Part shown: positions 35,004 through 45,380 of the stretch, in pieces
Layout: each line of letters begins with the position of its first letter
How positions within the stretch are numbered: position 1 is the first letter of the stretch
From: Bin80 sp965208025
GTDB lineage: Bacteria; Bacteroidota; Rhodothermia; Rhodothermales; Bin80
Assembly (NCBI GenBank): GCA_965208025.1
Contig: OZ242302.1
Span: 620,001 to 684,000 of the forward strand
Direction of reading: 5' to 3'
DNA: 64,000 bases
Made by a program: the position numbers and the translations under genes
The notes under the pieces: generated by a model
The model's input: the letters and a program-made list of their open reading frames with translations, nothing else
Database searches by the model: none
Told to the model about the DNA's origin: nothing

Positions 35004-36107
35004 ATGAGTGAACTCATACGACTTTTTCTCAAGTTAGGTTTTATCGGATTCGGTGGACCAGCTGCTGTGATTGCAATGATGGATGAAGAAGTGGTATCTC
35101 GTCGTAAGTGGCTGACTAGAGAGCACTTTCTGGATCTGGTTGGTGCCACCAACCTTATTCCTGGTCCCAATTCCACTGAAATGGCGATGCATGTTGGCTA
35201 TGAGCAGCGTGGTTTCGGGGGCCTAGTCACTGCGGGACTCTGCTTTATTCTGCCTGCAGCACTCATCACGGGTATACTTGGCTGGTTGTACGCCGAATAC
35301 GGAGCGATTCCAGAGGTGGAGCCATTCCTGCGGGGGATCAAACCGGCTGTATTGGCAATTATTCTTGGTGCTCTTTGGCGCCTTGGAAAATCTGCTGTGA
35401 AAGCTTGGTCACTGGTTCCCATCGGCATCGCCGTTTCCGTTGCACTACTTCTTGGTGTCAATGAGGTACTTGCCATGCTGGGAGGCGGCCTACTTGGCCT
35501 GAGTGGCCTTTATTTTTGGCGACATCGCTTGATATCTATTGGTGCTCTGCTACCCTTTCTTCTTGGTTTTCTTCAGATACCAAAAGTAGAGTATAGCCTC
35601 TGGACGCTGGGATGGTTCTTTCTTAAGGTTGGTGCAGTTCTATACGGAAGTGGGTATGTGTTGATCGCCTTTTTAGAGGGTGGCCTTGTTCAGACTTATG
35701 GTTGGCTCACGGAACAACAATTATTAGACGCAATCGCGATCGGACAATTTACCCCTGGCCCTGTACTGAGTACTGCTACATTTATTGGTGTATTTTTGGA
35801 CGGTTGGCAGGGGGGATTGATCGCAACCCTCGCAATCTTTCTTCCCTCTTTTATTTTTGTCAGCATCTTGAACCCGCTCATTCCACGTTTGCGAAAGTCC
35901 ACACTCATGGGGGCATTTCTGGATGCTGTAAACATTAGTGCGGTTGCACTAATGCTTGTGGTAACCGTACGATTGGGGGTTAGTATTCTTACGGGCTGGC
36001 AACCCGTACTTATTTTTTTACTCGCATCGGTCGCAAGCCTTCGCTATAAGGTGAATGCAGTGTGGCTTGTATTAGGAGGGGCGCTGCTTGGTCTGCTTCT
36101 TATCTGA
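35004..36107 (+). CDS. chrA: Chromate transporter family protein
   Basis: Inner-membrane anion transporter of the CHR family, 367 residues. It has the two tandem CHR halves: the first opens with GFIGFGGPAAVIAMM (12-26) and includes TNLIPGPNSTEMAMHVGY; the second has FLKVGAVLYGSGYVLIAFL and AIGQFTPGPVLSTATFIG. About ten hydrophobic segments are visible. ChrA exports chromate in characterised strains, but many homologues without chromate genes nearby may handle other anions such as sulfate. The only neighbour with a redox link is the divergent DCC protein. Confidence 0.9.
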   Translation: MSELIRLFLKLGFIGFGGPAAVIAMMDEEVVSRRKWLTREHFLDLVGATNLIPGPNSTEMAMHVGYEQRGFGGLVTAGLCFILPAALITGILGWLYAEYGAIPEVEPFLRGIKPAVLAIILGALWRLGKSAVKAWSLVPIGIAVSVALLLGVNEVLAMLGGGLLGLSGLYFWRHRLISIGALLPFLLGFLQIPKVEYSLWTLGWFFLKVGAVLYGSGYVLIAFLEGGLVQTYGWLTEQQLLDAIAIGQFTPGPVLSTATFIGVFLDGWQGGLIATLAIFLPSFIFVSILNPLIPRLRKSTLMGAFLDAVNISAVALMLVVTVRLGVSILTGWQPVLIFLLASVASLRYKVNAVWLVLGGALLGLLLI

Positions 36108-36318
36108 TGAATCCAGCGATCATTCATCTCCATCCGCAAGAATGTCTATTCCCTATGTGTTGATCGTATTCAATAGCGGAAAATAAAGGGAAGGGAAGTT
36201 TCATGAAGGAATCACTGGAAAATTTTCGGACTCAGGGAGAGAGTCTTTGGCCGTCTTCATGGTCCACCGTCAACTGAACAACTATCTCCGCTTCAGACTC
36301 TCACGCCATTTGTCGTGC

Positions 36319-37278
36319 TTAGGGTGATGCATCACGAATCGCCTTCGCAAGCTGTGGTACAACTTCAAACAGATCTCCTACAATTCCATAGTCGGCAATC
36401 TGAAATATCGGAGCATCTGGATCCTTGTTGATTGCAAGTATGCAGCGAGACCTCGCGATGCCTGCTACATGCTGCGTAGCACCTGATATTCCAATAGGAA
36501 TATATAAATCTGGTGCAATCGTCCGACCGGTCTGCCCGACATGCTCATGATGCGGCCGCCAGTTCGCATCACTAACGGGACGAGAACAGGCAAGTGCCGA
36601 ATTCGGTCCAAACGCATCCAGAAGATCTTCCAAAATGTACCAGTTTTCTGGCGCCCCTAACCCTCTACCTCCACTCACCACAATGGACGCTTCGGTCACA
36701 TCTGGACGTTCCCCCTTGACTCTTGCATTGAGTTTGTAAATTGTCTTGGGAGTGAACTTTGATTGTGTATATAGAACCGCATCCACAAACTTATCCGATC
36801 GCGGAATTGGTGAAAAGGATCGAGTGCGAAAACTAACCAGATTCGGTTGCCCCGATAAATACACCTTGGCGGCTACCTTACCTCCGTGCATTTCTCTGGA
36901 GAACAGCACCTTATCACCAATCGCTTGAAAGCCTGTACAGTCTTGTGCAAGTGGAGCGTTGAGAAGTTGAGCAAGCCGGCCCATCATGTCTTTGCCCGAG
37001 CTGGTTGCTGCCATCAATACATAATCAAAGGTATCAATGATTTGGGATGCAATGAGCGCAATTTCTTCACTGCTCTGATGTGAGGAGTCAGCGGCAGATC
37101 CGAATGCGAAGACATGGGGCGCAATATTGCAGGCCTCATTATTGGCGCGATCATGCACCATGAGACTCCAACTTCCTCCGAGAGAATCTGAAAGCTCAGA
37201 TGCAGCCTGACAGACTTCAAGAGTTGGGATCGTCAATTGAGATCCATTCAATTCGGAAATGACAAGAAGGCTAGGCAT
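36319..37278 (-). CDS. etfA: Electron transfer flavoprotein subunit alpha
   Basis: FAD-binding subunit of the heterodimer that takes electrons from acyl-CoA dehydrogenases and passes them to the quinone pool. 319 residues. The C-terminal FAD domain has VVSGGRGLGAPENW near 200, LACSRPVSDANWRPHHEHVGQTG near 229-251, and IPIGISGATQHVAGI near 259, the classic ETF-alpha signature. The N-terminal adenosine-domain is shorter and more divergent. It follows etfB by 10 bp in one operon. No ETF:quinone oxidoreductase lies in the window. Confidence 0.95.
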   Translation of the reverse strand: MPSLLVISELNGSQLTIPTLEVCQAASELSDSLGGSWSLMVHDRANNEACNIAPHVFAFGSAADSSHQSSEEIALIASQIIDTFDYVLMAATSSGKDMMGRLAQLLNAPLAQDCTGFQAIGDKVLFSREMHGGKVAAKVYLSGQPNLVSFRTRSFSPIPRSDKFVDAVLYTQSKFTPKTIYKLNARVKGERPDVTEASIVVSGGRGLGAPENWYILEDLLDAFGPNSALACSRPVSDANWRPHHEHVGQTGRTIAPDLYIPIGISGATQHVAGIARSRCILAINKDPDAPIFQIADYGIVGDLFEVVPQLAKAIRDASP

Positions 37279-37288
37279 CTGTACTCCG

Positions 37289-38038
37289 TCAGATCACTTT
37301 GGCCTGCTCTCTCAGAAGTGTGACAACTTCGGCGGCAGTTCCATCTTGGTAATTAAAGATTTTCCCCTCTGACCGTGATTTAGTAAGCTCCAACAGTTCT
37401 ATGTGAAGTTGCGCAGGCTGCAAATTAATTTGAACTTTTTCAACTGGCTTCCGCTTAGCCTTCATGATGCCTTTGAAAGAGGGATAGCGAGGTTCCTTGA
37501 TCCGACGATTAATCCCAATCACAGCTGGAAGCTGGCAGGTATGAATTTCGTCACCTTGATCAATGGGATGCTTGGCAGTAAGTTGGCCAGATTCAATCTT
37601 CAACTCTTCCACTCCCGTGATACATGGCCAATCAAGCAACACGCCCAAACGTTGAGGAACCTGAGCCCCTGCCCCATCAATCGCAAGCTCACCTGTCAAT
37701 ACTAAATCAAAATCATGGGATTGAATTTGGGTCGCAAGTGCCTCTGCAACAATACTTGAATCATCGGGCATCTCATTACAACAAAGGTGAACCGCACGGT
37801 CTGCCCCCATGGCTAAACCTTGACGCAGAGCACTTTCAACGCGATGAGGGCCAAGAGAGAGCAATGTAACTGTACCTTGCACATTCTCACACAGCATTAC
37901 TGCCACCTCAATTGCTGACTCATCATGCGGATTGATGATCCAAACTAACCCGTCGTCAATGATGTGTGTTTGATCTGAGCTCAAGACGGGTTTTGACTCA
38001 GTATCGGCAGTTTGTATTACACAAACAGCAATATTCAT
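37289..38038 (-). CDS. etfB: Electron transfer flavoprotein subunit beta
   Basis: AMP-binding partner of EtfA, 249 residues. Family features are the N-terminal MNIAVCVIQTADTES strand, INPHDESAIEVAVML near 35, MGADRAVHLCC near 80, LVLTGELAIDGAGAQVPQRLGVLLDWP near 110-136 and LPAVIGINRRIKEPRYPSF with MKAKRKPVE near 172-198. ATG 38038 is chosen; the GTG at 38050 would add four residues without family support. It is the first gene of etfBA, so the operon promoter lies in the following gap. Confidence 0.94.
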   Translation of the reverse strand: MNIAVCVIQTADTESKPVLSSDQTHIIDDGLVWIINPHDESAIEVAVMLCENVQGTVTLLSLGPHRVESALRQGLAMGADRAVHLCCNEMPDDSSIVAEALATQIQSHDFDLVLTGELAIDGAGAQVPQRLGVLLDWPCITGVEELKIESGQLTAKHPIDQGDEIHTCQLPAVIGINRRIKEPRYPSFKGIMKAKRKPVEKVQINLQPAQLHIELLELTKSRSEGKIFNYQDGTAAEVVTLLREQAKVI

Positions 38039-38805
38039 ATGCTTACCCAAAAATGGATGCTATTTTAGTTCTATTAGGATTGATGGGGATAGAGTAACAT
38101 TACAAAAAGTCATAGTGAACCCGTCTCTGATCAGTATGAAATGAGCGTAAGGAAAGATCAAATTATTGAGTGAATCATGATATGGAAAGTATCGGTCATG
38201 ATCTTAAAAGTGTGTATTTATCGTCATAGAGAATGAGTGAACGATTGAGCTGAGGAAATCAAATTATGCAGATGGCTGTTCGGATTTATAGTCCATTTGG
38301 TTGAAAAATTTCCTGGTGTACTTCTACACGGCAGTCCCTTAGAGGCTCACTCAATAAGAAGAGATTGGATTTGTATTTGGAAAGAATAGACATCTGTGAC
38401 CGATGAGATATGTTGCTTGTCCAATTCCTGTATTCATTTCATTAAGAATGATCCGAGCAAAGCAACTGAGCAAACAGGTCAAGTCTATTCACCTGATAAA
38501 TGAGTGTTGAACGATTAAGTCTATTCCTTAACTGCTTTGCCGAGAGCTGAAAAGTACCATCACTTTTACGTAATTGTAATCGGAAACTGAATAACATAAT
38601 CGATCTGCTCGCCGCGATGGATCGGTGAGGAATCGTTAAATTATCCCTGAATACAGTCATATGGAAAAATTTTGGATATCCCTCGGAGTATCCATTAAAT
38701 CTCTATATTTGTACGGTTCACTCTTCATTTCTGATTATAATTGTGTATTGCACTTTAACTTTGGATCTTGCATCCTGTATCCAGACTTCATGACCTAATA
38801 ATTCC
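38039..38805. other. Intergenic region upstream of etfB
   Basis: 767 bp, AT-rich, between divergent etfB and a secreted SnoaL-like protein. It holds both promoters. A 72-codon minus frame (38660-38442) has a plausible but unrecognised sequence (SAKQLRNRLNRSTLIYQVNRL). It could be a gene fragment, but nothing supports an intact gene. Confidence 0.3.
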
Positions 38806-39276
38806 ATGACTCGTACCATTTTATCAGTTTTACTCATTGCATTTTTTGGCTTATCTCATGCTATTGCACAGCATTCGGAGATTGATTCGGTACTAAGTGA
38901 CTTCCACCTTGCCGCATCCGAAGCTGATTATGATCGGTACTTTGGGCATCTTGCCGAAGAGAGTATATTTATGGGAACGGATATGTCCGAACGATGGACC
39001 AAAAACGAGTTCCAGGACTACGCAAAACCTCATTTTGATTCGGGGCGCGGGTGGACTTATGTTCACACCGATCGGAATATCTATCTTGCCGAAGATGCGA
39101 AAACCGCATGGTTTGATGAGATCCTCGTGAATGAAAAATTAGGGAATGTGCGTGGGACTGGCGCGCTTTCTCTTGATGATGATTCATGGAAAATTGTTCA
39201 ATATCATCTCACTCTCCCAGTCCCCAATGATTTAATTTACTCCTTAGTTGAAATGATTCGTGAACAGTCCCCTTAA
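38806..39276 (+). CDS. Secreted SnoaL/NTF2-like protein
   Basis: 156 residues with a signal peptide (residues 1-21, FGLSHAIAQ). The mature part follows the NTF2-like cone fold of DUF4440/SnoaL proteins: VLSDFHLAASEADYDRYFGHLAEES then a hydrophobic IFMGTD, RWTKNEFQDYA, TAWFDEILVNEKLGNVRGTGAL and WKIVQYHLTLPVPN. These domains bind small ligands or act as isomerases, but this group has no known substrate. It stands alone. Confidence 0.78.
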   Translation: MTRTILSVLLIAFFGLSHAIAQHSEIDSVLSDFHLAASEADYDRYFGHLAEESIFMGTDMSERWTKNEFQDYAKPHFDSGRGWTYVHTDRNIYLAEDAKTAWFDEILVNEKLGNVRGTGALSLDDDSWKIVQYHLTLPVPNDLIYSLVEMIREQSP

Positions 39277-39597
39277 AGACCTATCCTCTATTGCCTTATT
39301 CTCCTTATCCAAGTAAAGCATAGTCAAGCCAGTTTTAACCCATCAAGTAGAATCCTACCAAATAAGTTGTTCCGTGCGGTTCAGCCACTGATCCTTTATT
39401 CCCACATTCTAATGTGTTGATGACACTCCAAATGAAGGGAATCCACTGATCACTATAGATCTGAGATATTGGACTTCTAGCAAACGACTTGATTTCCCAA
39501 TAAATACGATGGCAATATGCAACCATACGTACGAATGGACCAGCACCAAGTATCTTATATGAAGCATCATTCTTGTTGGTGCAATTGAATGTGCGCG
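39277..39597. other. Convergent intergenic region
   Basis: 321 bp between the 3' ends of the SnoaL-like gene and the beta-propeller gene. No gene, repeat or clear terminator hairpin is seen. Confidence 0.35.
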
Positions 39598-40704
39598 CTA
39601 TGAAATTACGTAGGCAACTAGTATATCTGAACCATCCTTTGCACTCAAAATCCCATAAGCTTTTCCATTACGAATCGCTTTGAGACGTAGATGAAGTGGT
39701 AACTCTACGGAGGAAATTAGATGTCCGCTTAGGTCCAGAACCAAACACAATGCCGTAGTTTCTCCCTCTGCTGCACTCAGATGTACCCAAACTTGTTCTT
39801 GACCGTCAACCACAAGATTCTGCACTGCGGGCTTAAACTTTGGTCTTCCAAGATCCTCAAGCACACGACGCCACCTTCGACTCAGTTTTCTGCGCTCGGT
39901 TCGTAACTCACGTGAAGTGATGGGGACCAAGTCCCTATTCCACCGTAAACTATCTTCCAGAACCCCATTTTCAGAATAAACTGAAACCGCGTTGATATCC
40001 CCCTGTGAAAAGTACATCCTGCCCTGACCACTGACACGCATATGAGGGGTAACCCGAAAAGGGTGGGAGATCATAGCGTACCCCCCATCACGAGATTCAT
40101 GAACCATTACCCCAAGGTTCTGCATACTCACGATAGGATCGGACAGAATTTTCTCGCCCTTGCGATCTATCAAGTATGCGTCTCGGAATTGATTCGCCTG
40201 ATTATCAGTACCGTCCTGAAAACCGCTCGTGAATGAGAGGAGAAATCCATTAGATACCACCCCAACCAACGAAAGTGGATACAAGTTTTCCATTGAACTA
40301 ATCCTAAGCGATTCAACAAAATCATAGCTCTCAGGAGAAAACAAACTTATCCTGCCATTATCATGGTCAAAGACAAACAAGCTGTCTCCTTTCCCAATAA
40401 ACACACTTCCTACTTGGGTGAATTCATCCGGACCTTTTCCCTTTTTTCCAACTTCTTGAAGAAGAGTACCATCGTTGCCAGAAAAAACATAAACAGCAGG
40501 ATGAGACCAGTCCACAACGTGAACGCTCCCCTTGGAATCCACGGCAAGGTCTAATATGCTATCGAATAATATATCATCACCAGGGGCTCCAACTCGCCAG
40601 AGCTCCTGGAGTCCCTGGGGGATTTTTGCACTCGGTGCGTCCTGCCCATAGGATAGGTGGTTGGGTAGTCCTATATAAAAAAGTAAAATAAGGGAACTGG
40701 CCAA
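39598..40704 (-). CDS. Six-bladed beta-propeller protein, exported
   Basis: 368 residues. A hydrophobic N-terminal segment (SSLILLFYIGLP, cleavage near SYGQ) suggests export. Repeated propeller blades follow (ILDLAVDSKGSVHVVDWSHPAVYVFS, VGSVFIGKGDSLFVFDHDNGRISLFS) with a kGkGPDEF-like motif (GKKGKGPDEFTQV) typical of Bacteroidota 6-bladed beta-propeller lipoproteins. No lipobox Cys is visible. The start is TTG at 40704, as no ATG precedes the signal segment in frame. Function unknown. Confidence 0.75.
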   Translation of the reverse strand: MASSLILLFYIGLPNHLSYGQDAPSAKIPQGLQELWRVGAPGDDILFDSILDLAVDSKGSVHVVDWSHPAVYVFSGNDGTLLQEVGKKGKGPDEFTQVGSVFIGKGDSLFVFDHDNGRISLFSPESYDFVESLRISSMENLYPLSLVGVVSNGFLLSFTSGFQDGTDNQANQFRDAYLIDRKGEKILSDPIVSMQNLGVMVHESRDGGYAMISHPFRVTPHMRVSGQGRMYFSQGDINAVSVYSENGVLEDSLRWNRDLVPITSRELRTERRKLSRRWRRVLEDLGRPKFKPAVQNLVVDGQEQVWVHLSAAEGETTALCLVLDLSGHLISSVELPLHLRLKAIRNGKAYGILSAKDGSDILVAYVIS

Positions 40705-40894
40705 ACCCAGACCGACCCGAATGTGTGTAGATTATTCCCAAGTTTTGAACAAAGATCATCAGGTTGGTGGTAAGGTTCTAAAAATTTTGAGAAGGGTATA
40801 GAGAGTTGATCTACGAGTTAGTCCAATATTCTGTGGTTATACGTCGCATATTAGAAGAAATTTAGTGATGCAGTAATATTCCGATCTGAGTCGC

Positions 40895-43800
40895 CTAAGA
40901 TTTCATACGGGAGACAATACTATAGAGTACTGGAACAATAAATAGGGTCAGAACAGATGCACTTGTTAAACCTCCTACAATTGCGATTGCCAGAGGAGCT
41001 CGGAGTTCAGCTCCTTGGCCAAATCCCATTGCTAAGGGCAATAATCCCAGAACGGTCGTGATGGTCGTCATCAATATTGGACGGACCCGATCATGGCCCG
41101 CCGCAAGGATTGCCTCCCGAATCGGCATGCCCGCCGCACGACGCTGATTAATAAAATCCGTTTTGATTATAGCATCATTTACCACAATCCCTACTAATAC
41201 GACCGTACCCATCAGACTCATTAGATTAATTGACTGACCGGTAAGACCAAGCACAAAGGAAACGCCTGCCACCGCCAATGGGACGGAGATGAGGATGATC
41301 AAGGGTTGCACTAAATTCTCAAACTGCGCTGCTAAAATCAGGTACACAAGAACTAAACTCAATAGTAGGCTCAGAGCAACACCATGCAAGCTCTGTTGAA
41401 ATACTTCAACAGATCCCCCCACTTGACTGCGCACCGTCAACGGTAGAGATTTACTCGTGACATCATTCACAGCATTGATTGCATCTGTAAGATCATATCC
41501 TAATTGGATATCGGCCGTCAACCGGAGGACAGAGGCCTGCTCTACTCGAACAAGTGCGGCGGGGAGTGGGATGGACTGAATTGAGACAAATTCAGCAATG
41601 GGCATCAACCCATCATGGGTAGGAATCTGTTCCGCTAATAACCGTTCAACAGAATCAATGTGACGCGATCGCAATATGATCGGGACTTCTTCATTCACTG
41701 TATTGAGAGTCGTAGCCTCAGCCCCTCGAGCACCAGACTCAAGATAGGAGGTAAGCGTTGGAACAGACACTCCATAACGATTCATCACATCTCGCTTAAA
41801 TGTCAGTTGATAGGTAGGGACAGAGGCAGCATCCATGCGGCGGACATTGACCAATTCGGAGCGAGCCTCCAACAACTCTTGGACTTGCCAAACTACTGCC
41901 TCCGCATTCCGACGATCCTCACTCACTAAATCAATCAATAGATCCGCATCACTTACTGTCAATAATTGCTCCAGTTGTGTTTCTACTCGCTGTGCCTTGA
42001 TCGCAACGTCATTCGGCAACGTCATTGACTGCAAGGCAGACAGAATTTCATCTGCCTTCATGTTGGAGGGTAAGATCAACGTAATATCCCCTTCGTAAGG
42101 TGGTCGCGGATCCAGATCAAGACGCGCCTGATCACGCTCACCCAAATCGGCGAGGACTCTATCTGCCCAACCTCTGGCCTTGGCTTGTGATTCAATCTCA
42201 GATGCACGAGCGGCAACCATAGTAATGTCGGCATCCGTCGGGAGAGTAATCCGAATATCTACTCGTCCTTGTTCCGTTTTAGGAATGACCTCACGAGGGA
42301 GATTCAAAATGAGCACTCCAGCCCCGATCAGTAATATCATAGAGAACATCATGACAGACCAGCGATGATCCAAGCTCCATGAAAGTGTATGCCCATAACG
42401 AGTCAACAACCGTGATCCAATTGCGGAGCAAGGCTTGAATTGGTTCTCAGTGTCTCGCCCGCGGGAGATGATGAGCGGAACAACTGTTAAAGCGACCAAC
42501 AACGAGGCCAGAAGTGAACAGACAACCGCCAGTGACTGATCTCGAAAGAGTCGACCCGCCAATCCCTCTACTAATGTGATTGGTAAAAAAACCGCAATCG
42601 TTGTAAGTGTGCTAGCCGTGATCGCACCTGCGACCTCCGAAGCACCATTACGAGCTGCCTCAAAGGTTGACTGCCCCTGCTCTTTCAACCTAGTCACATT
42701 CTCAATGACAACAATTGCATTATCTACCAGCATGCCTGCACCTAATGCCAACCCACTCAATGAAATTAGATTGAATGTCACATGAAGAGGCTCAAAGAAA
42801 ACCAGTGCGACACCAATGGAGAGTGGTACGGCAAGGGCGGCCGCCATCAGAGCTCTCAGTCGCCCAAGGAAGGCAAACAGTACAATGATTGCGAGGATTC
42901 CACCCAGTAGAATTGCCTGAGTCACACCTCCAATCGCAGCTTTGATGAATTCGCTTTCATCAACGATCACATCCAACGCAATCTGTTCATATTCCTCTTC
43001 TAATGCGTCAAGGACTGCGCGAATTTCTTCAACAGCCTGAACAACATTTGCATCTGCTTTCCGCTCAACCAGAAGCAGAAGAGTCTCCGCTCCATCTAGA
43101 CGAACCATACCTCGACGATCCGCCACCGCGTCACGCACCTGAGCTACATCTCGCAGCCTGATTGGGATATTATTTCTCGTAGAAATTACTGTCTGAGCAA
43201 TATCATCGGTTGTCTTGAACTCCCCACTAATCTCAACAGGGTACCGAAATGGACCTCGACGGATCACACCTCCCTGAATGGCTACGTTTGAAACCTCAAG
43301 TTGCTGTTCAATCTGATTGAGATTGATTCCATAGGTCAGCATTCGCTGGGGATCTACCTCCACCTCGATGCGACGTTCAAATCCCCCAGTTACCTGCACG
43401 CGTGCTACATCACTTAGCTGTTCAATGCGACGCGCAATCAAATCTCTTCCCACTCGCTTCAACTCCATTAAATCCTCTGATTGGATATTCCCTTGGTCTC
43501 CATTCTGGTAACGAAGTGCAATGATCATAATGGGACGATCACCCGGATCAAGGTGAAGGACCGCTGGCCTGGATGCCTCCCTTGGAAACAGATCCCCCAA
43601 TCGGTCAAGGTTTTCTCGTACATCCAGCAGGGCTAAGTCTAAATCTGAATTCCAACCAAACTGCAAATGCACGAGACTGCCGCCCAGCAAAGTACGTGAG
43701 GTGACTCGCGAGAGTCCAGCCGTTCCAGCAACGGCTTGTTCGATCCGCTCCGTGACCGCTCGCTCAACCCGATCGGGAGGTACATCCGGGTAGCTGGTCC

Positions 43801-43945
43801 AAACGACCAATCCTGGATACTGCAAATCAGGGAGCAGAGCAACTGGTAACCGTACCCATGCAACGGCAGCCAGAATAACAAGGAGAATAAAGAATGCTGA
43901 GACAGCAACGGGACGATTCAGGCAGAAAGAGATTAATGTTTTCAT
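40895..43945 (-). CDS. RND efflux pump inner-membrane permease (first)
   Basis: Proton-driven drug/metabolite exporter of the AcrB type, 1016 residues, the usual length. Twelve transmembrane segments are arranged as 1 + 5 twice with two large periplasmic loops. The family start MKTLISFCLNRPVAVS, PDVPPDRVERAVTERIEQAV in the first loop, and TM4 GAGMLVDNAIVVIENV near 396-411 are visible. TM4 carries Asp-Asn where AcrB has Asp-Asp. TM10 reads GIVVNDAIIKTDFINQRR near 917, lacking the AcrB Lys. Both are common in Bacteroidota RND permeases. The adaptor gene lies 29 bp upstream on the same strand. Confidence 0.93.
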   Translation of the reverse strand: MKTLISFCLNRPVAVSAFFILLVILAAVAWVRLPVALLPDLQYPGLVVWTSYPDVPPDRVERAVTERIEQAVAGTAGLSRVTSRTLLGGSLVHLQFGWNSDLDLALLDVRENLDRLGDLFPREASRPAVLHLDPGDRPIMIIALRYQNGDQGNIQSEDLMELKRVGRDLIARRIEQLSDVARVQVTGGFERRIEVEVDPQRMLTYGINLNQIEQQLEVSNVAIQGGVIRRGPFRYPVEISGEFKTTDDIAQTVISTRNNIPIRLRDVAQVRDAVADRRGMVRLDGAETLLLLVERKADANVVQAVEEIRAVLDALEEEYEQIALDVIVDESEFIKAAIGGVTQAILLGGILAIIVLFAFLGRLRALMAAALAVPLSIGVALVFFEPLHVTFNLISLSGLALGAGMLVDNAIVVIENVTRLKEQGQSTFEAARNGASEVAGAITASTLTTIAVFLPITLVEGLAGRLFRDQSLAVVCSLLASLLVALTVVPLIISRGRDTENQFKPCSAIGSRLLTRYGHTLSWSLDHRWSVMMFSMILLIGAGVLILNLPREVIPKTEQGRVDIRITLPTDADITMVAARASEIESQAKARGWADRVLADLGERDQARLDLDPRPPYEGDITLILPSNMKADEILSALQSMTLPNDVAIKAQRVETQLEQLLTVSDADLLIDLVSEDRRNAEAVVWQVQELLEARSELVNVRRMDAASVPTYQLTFKRDVMNRYGVSVPTLTSYLESGARGAEATTLNTVNEEVPIILRSRHIDSVERLLAEQIPTHDGLMPIAEFVSIQSIPLPAALVRVEQASVLRLTADIQLGYDLTDAINAVNDVTSKSLPLTVRSQVGGSVEVFQQSLHGVALSLLLSLVLVYLILAAQFENLVQPLIILISVPLAVAGVSFVLGLTGQSINLMSLMGTVVLVGIVVNDAIIKTDFINQRRAAGMPIREAILAAGHDRVRPILMTTITTVLGLLPLAMGFGQGAELRAPLAIAIVGGLTSASVLTLFIVPVLYSIVSRMKS

Positions 43946-43974
43946 ACCCGATCCGAAAGACCAGCAATAAGGGT

Positions 43975-45306
43975 TTATTGGAGCCCGAGGACGACGATAT
44001 TTGTCACTTCCACGGGGACATCATGCGCTAAAGCATAGTTTCCCGATACAATCAGCGAGTCGCCTGGCTCCACCACACTTGGGGGATCTCCGCCAATGAT
44101 TTCCGTAAAATCTTCCGAACGTTCACCTACGTTCACATACATCCAGTAGGACCTTCCCCCTTTCACCAAAAAGACAACATCTCTTCCCTGCCGAACAACG
44201 ACCGCATCCGATGGAGCAATCATCCGATCCTCTAAACGATTCTTCTCCAGAGCCACATCTGCATATAAACCAGAGACTAATCGTCCACCCGGATTCGAAA
44301 GGGCTACGGTGACTCTTCCAGATCCAGTTTTTGGATCAACATATGGATTAACAGCATGAACATAGCCTTGAAAAACTTCATCACTGTAGCTGGGTACTAC
44401 GACATTCGCAGTGACTCCGGGACGAATGTGAACCAAATCTCCCTCAAGTACATCTACGGACACCTTCATTCGCTGATCCTGAAGAAGAGTAAGAAGATGA
44501 ACTCCAGTTCCAACATGCTGTCCCTCCTCAACTTGAAGATCCGCAACTCGACCTGCGAACGGAGCAACGACTTGGGTACGCTCTAATTGCAGGCGTGCCT
44601 GCTCTACTTGTTGTTCACGCTGAGTCAAATTAGTATAGACAGCCGTGACGTTTTCGCGTTGATTTCCAGCCAGCACATCCATCGCCTCAAAGTGTCTACG
44701 AACATTGTTCAGTTCCGACTGTGTGATGGAGCCATCATCAAATGCGACCTTTGCGCGCGTCAGGCGAGACCTTGCCTCAGAAAGTTTCGTTGTATCCCCA
44801 GCGACGGGATCCCCTGCACTACTGAGTTTGACTGCATATTCCGCGCGTGCCTGCAGAAGAGCTGCTTCAGCCTCGGCGAGACGGATTCTGAGTTCCCGAT
44901 CATCCAGGCGCATTAGAACCTGTCCTGATTCGACACGCTGTCCCTCTTCTACGGGGCGTTCAAGAATCAACCCTCCTACCTGCGCACTTATTTTGGATTC
45001 TCGCCAAGGGGCCAAATGTCCAGTAGCCTTGGCACGAAGTGGAAATTCTCTCCGTTCCAATACTAATACTTCAACAGGTGCCCGAGAGAGTTCCGGCTCC
45101 TCGAGAATCTGCCGATCACCATCAACATCTTCACCCACCACCGCTGGCCAAACTCCATAGAGAACCAAACCAATTGTGGAGAGGAGCAGAAGAATACCAA
45201 ATATGTGCCAGAGGCGAACCCTGCGAAAAAAAGAGGATTGAATCGCCATGCGTGCCCTGAATGGTGCCTGAGAATCCAGATTCACTTCGTCCACAGACCA
45301 AAGCAT
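43975..45306 (-). CDS. RND efflux periplasmic adaptor (membrane fusion protein)
   Basis: Links the inner-membrane permease to an outer-membrane channel. 443 residues. An N-terminal membrane anchor lies near 35-55 (WHIFGILLLLSTIGLVLYG). Next come the lipoyl half-motifs (LAPWRESKISAQVGGLILERPVEEGQRVESGQVLMRLDD), an alpha-helical hairpin of about 120 residues (RIRLAEAEAALLQARAEY, RVHL-type return) and the second lipoyl half (VVAPFAGRVADLQVEEGQHVGTG). A beta-barrel and membrane-proximal domain end it. ATG 45249 (MAIQSS) is an alternative start. It is upstream of the first permease and divergent from the second. Confidence 0.92.
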   Translation of the reverse strand: MLWSVDEVNLDSQAPFRARMAIQSSFFRRVRLWHIFGILLLLSTIGLVLYGVWPAVVGEDVDGDRQILEEPELSRAPVEVLVLERREFPLRAKATGHLAPWRESKISAQVGGLILERPVEEGQRVESGQVLMRLDDRELRIRLAEAEAALLQARAEYAVKLSSAGDPVAGDTTKLSEARSRLTRAKVAFDDGSITQSELNNVRRHFEAMDVLAGNQRENVTAVYTNLTQREQQVEQARLQLERTQVVAPFAGRVADLQVEEGQHVGTGVHLLTLLQDQRMKVSVDVLEGDLVHIRPGVTANVVVPSYSDEVFQGYVHAVNPYVDPKTGSGRVTVALSNPGGRLVSGLYADVALEKNRLEDRMIAPSDAVVVRQGRDVVFLVKGGRSYWMYVNVGERSEDFTEIIGGDPPSVVEPGDSLIVSGNYALAHDVPVEVTNIVVLGLQ

Positions 45307-45380
45307 AGCCTGAGACTACACAAGAATTAGGAACGTACGATCATCTATAAAGTTGGTTCAACCGATTTGACGCTACTCTA
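45307..45380. promoter_or_regulatory. Short divergent promoter region of the RND locus
   Basis: Only 74 bp separate the adaptor start from the second permease start. Both transcripts must begin here, so they probably share control. No regulator gene is adjacent. Confidence 0.4.

Noticed and set aside
36203..36277. 24-codon plus frame after the chromate transporter
   Set aside because: It has a purine-rich leader but no protein-like pattern beyond its short length and no known family.
38341..38350. AGAGGCTCAC as a second end of the MITE-like element
   Set aside because: Only ten bases match the right end of the 19597-19753 element and no partner inverted repeat is nearby.
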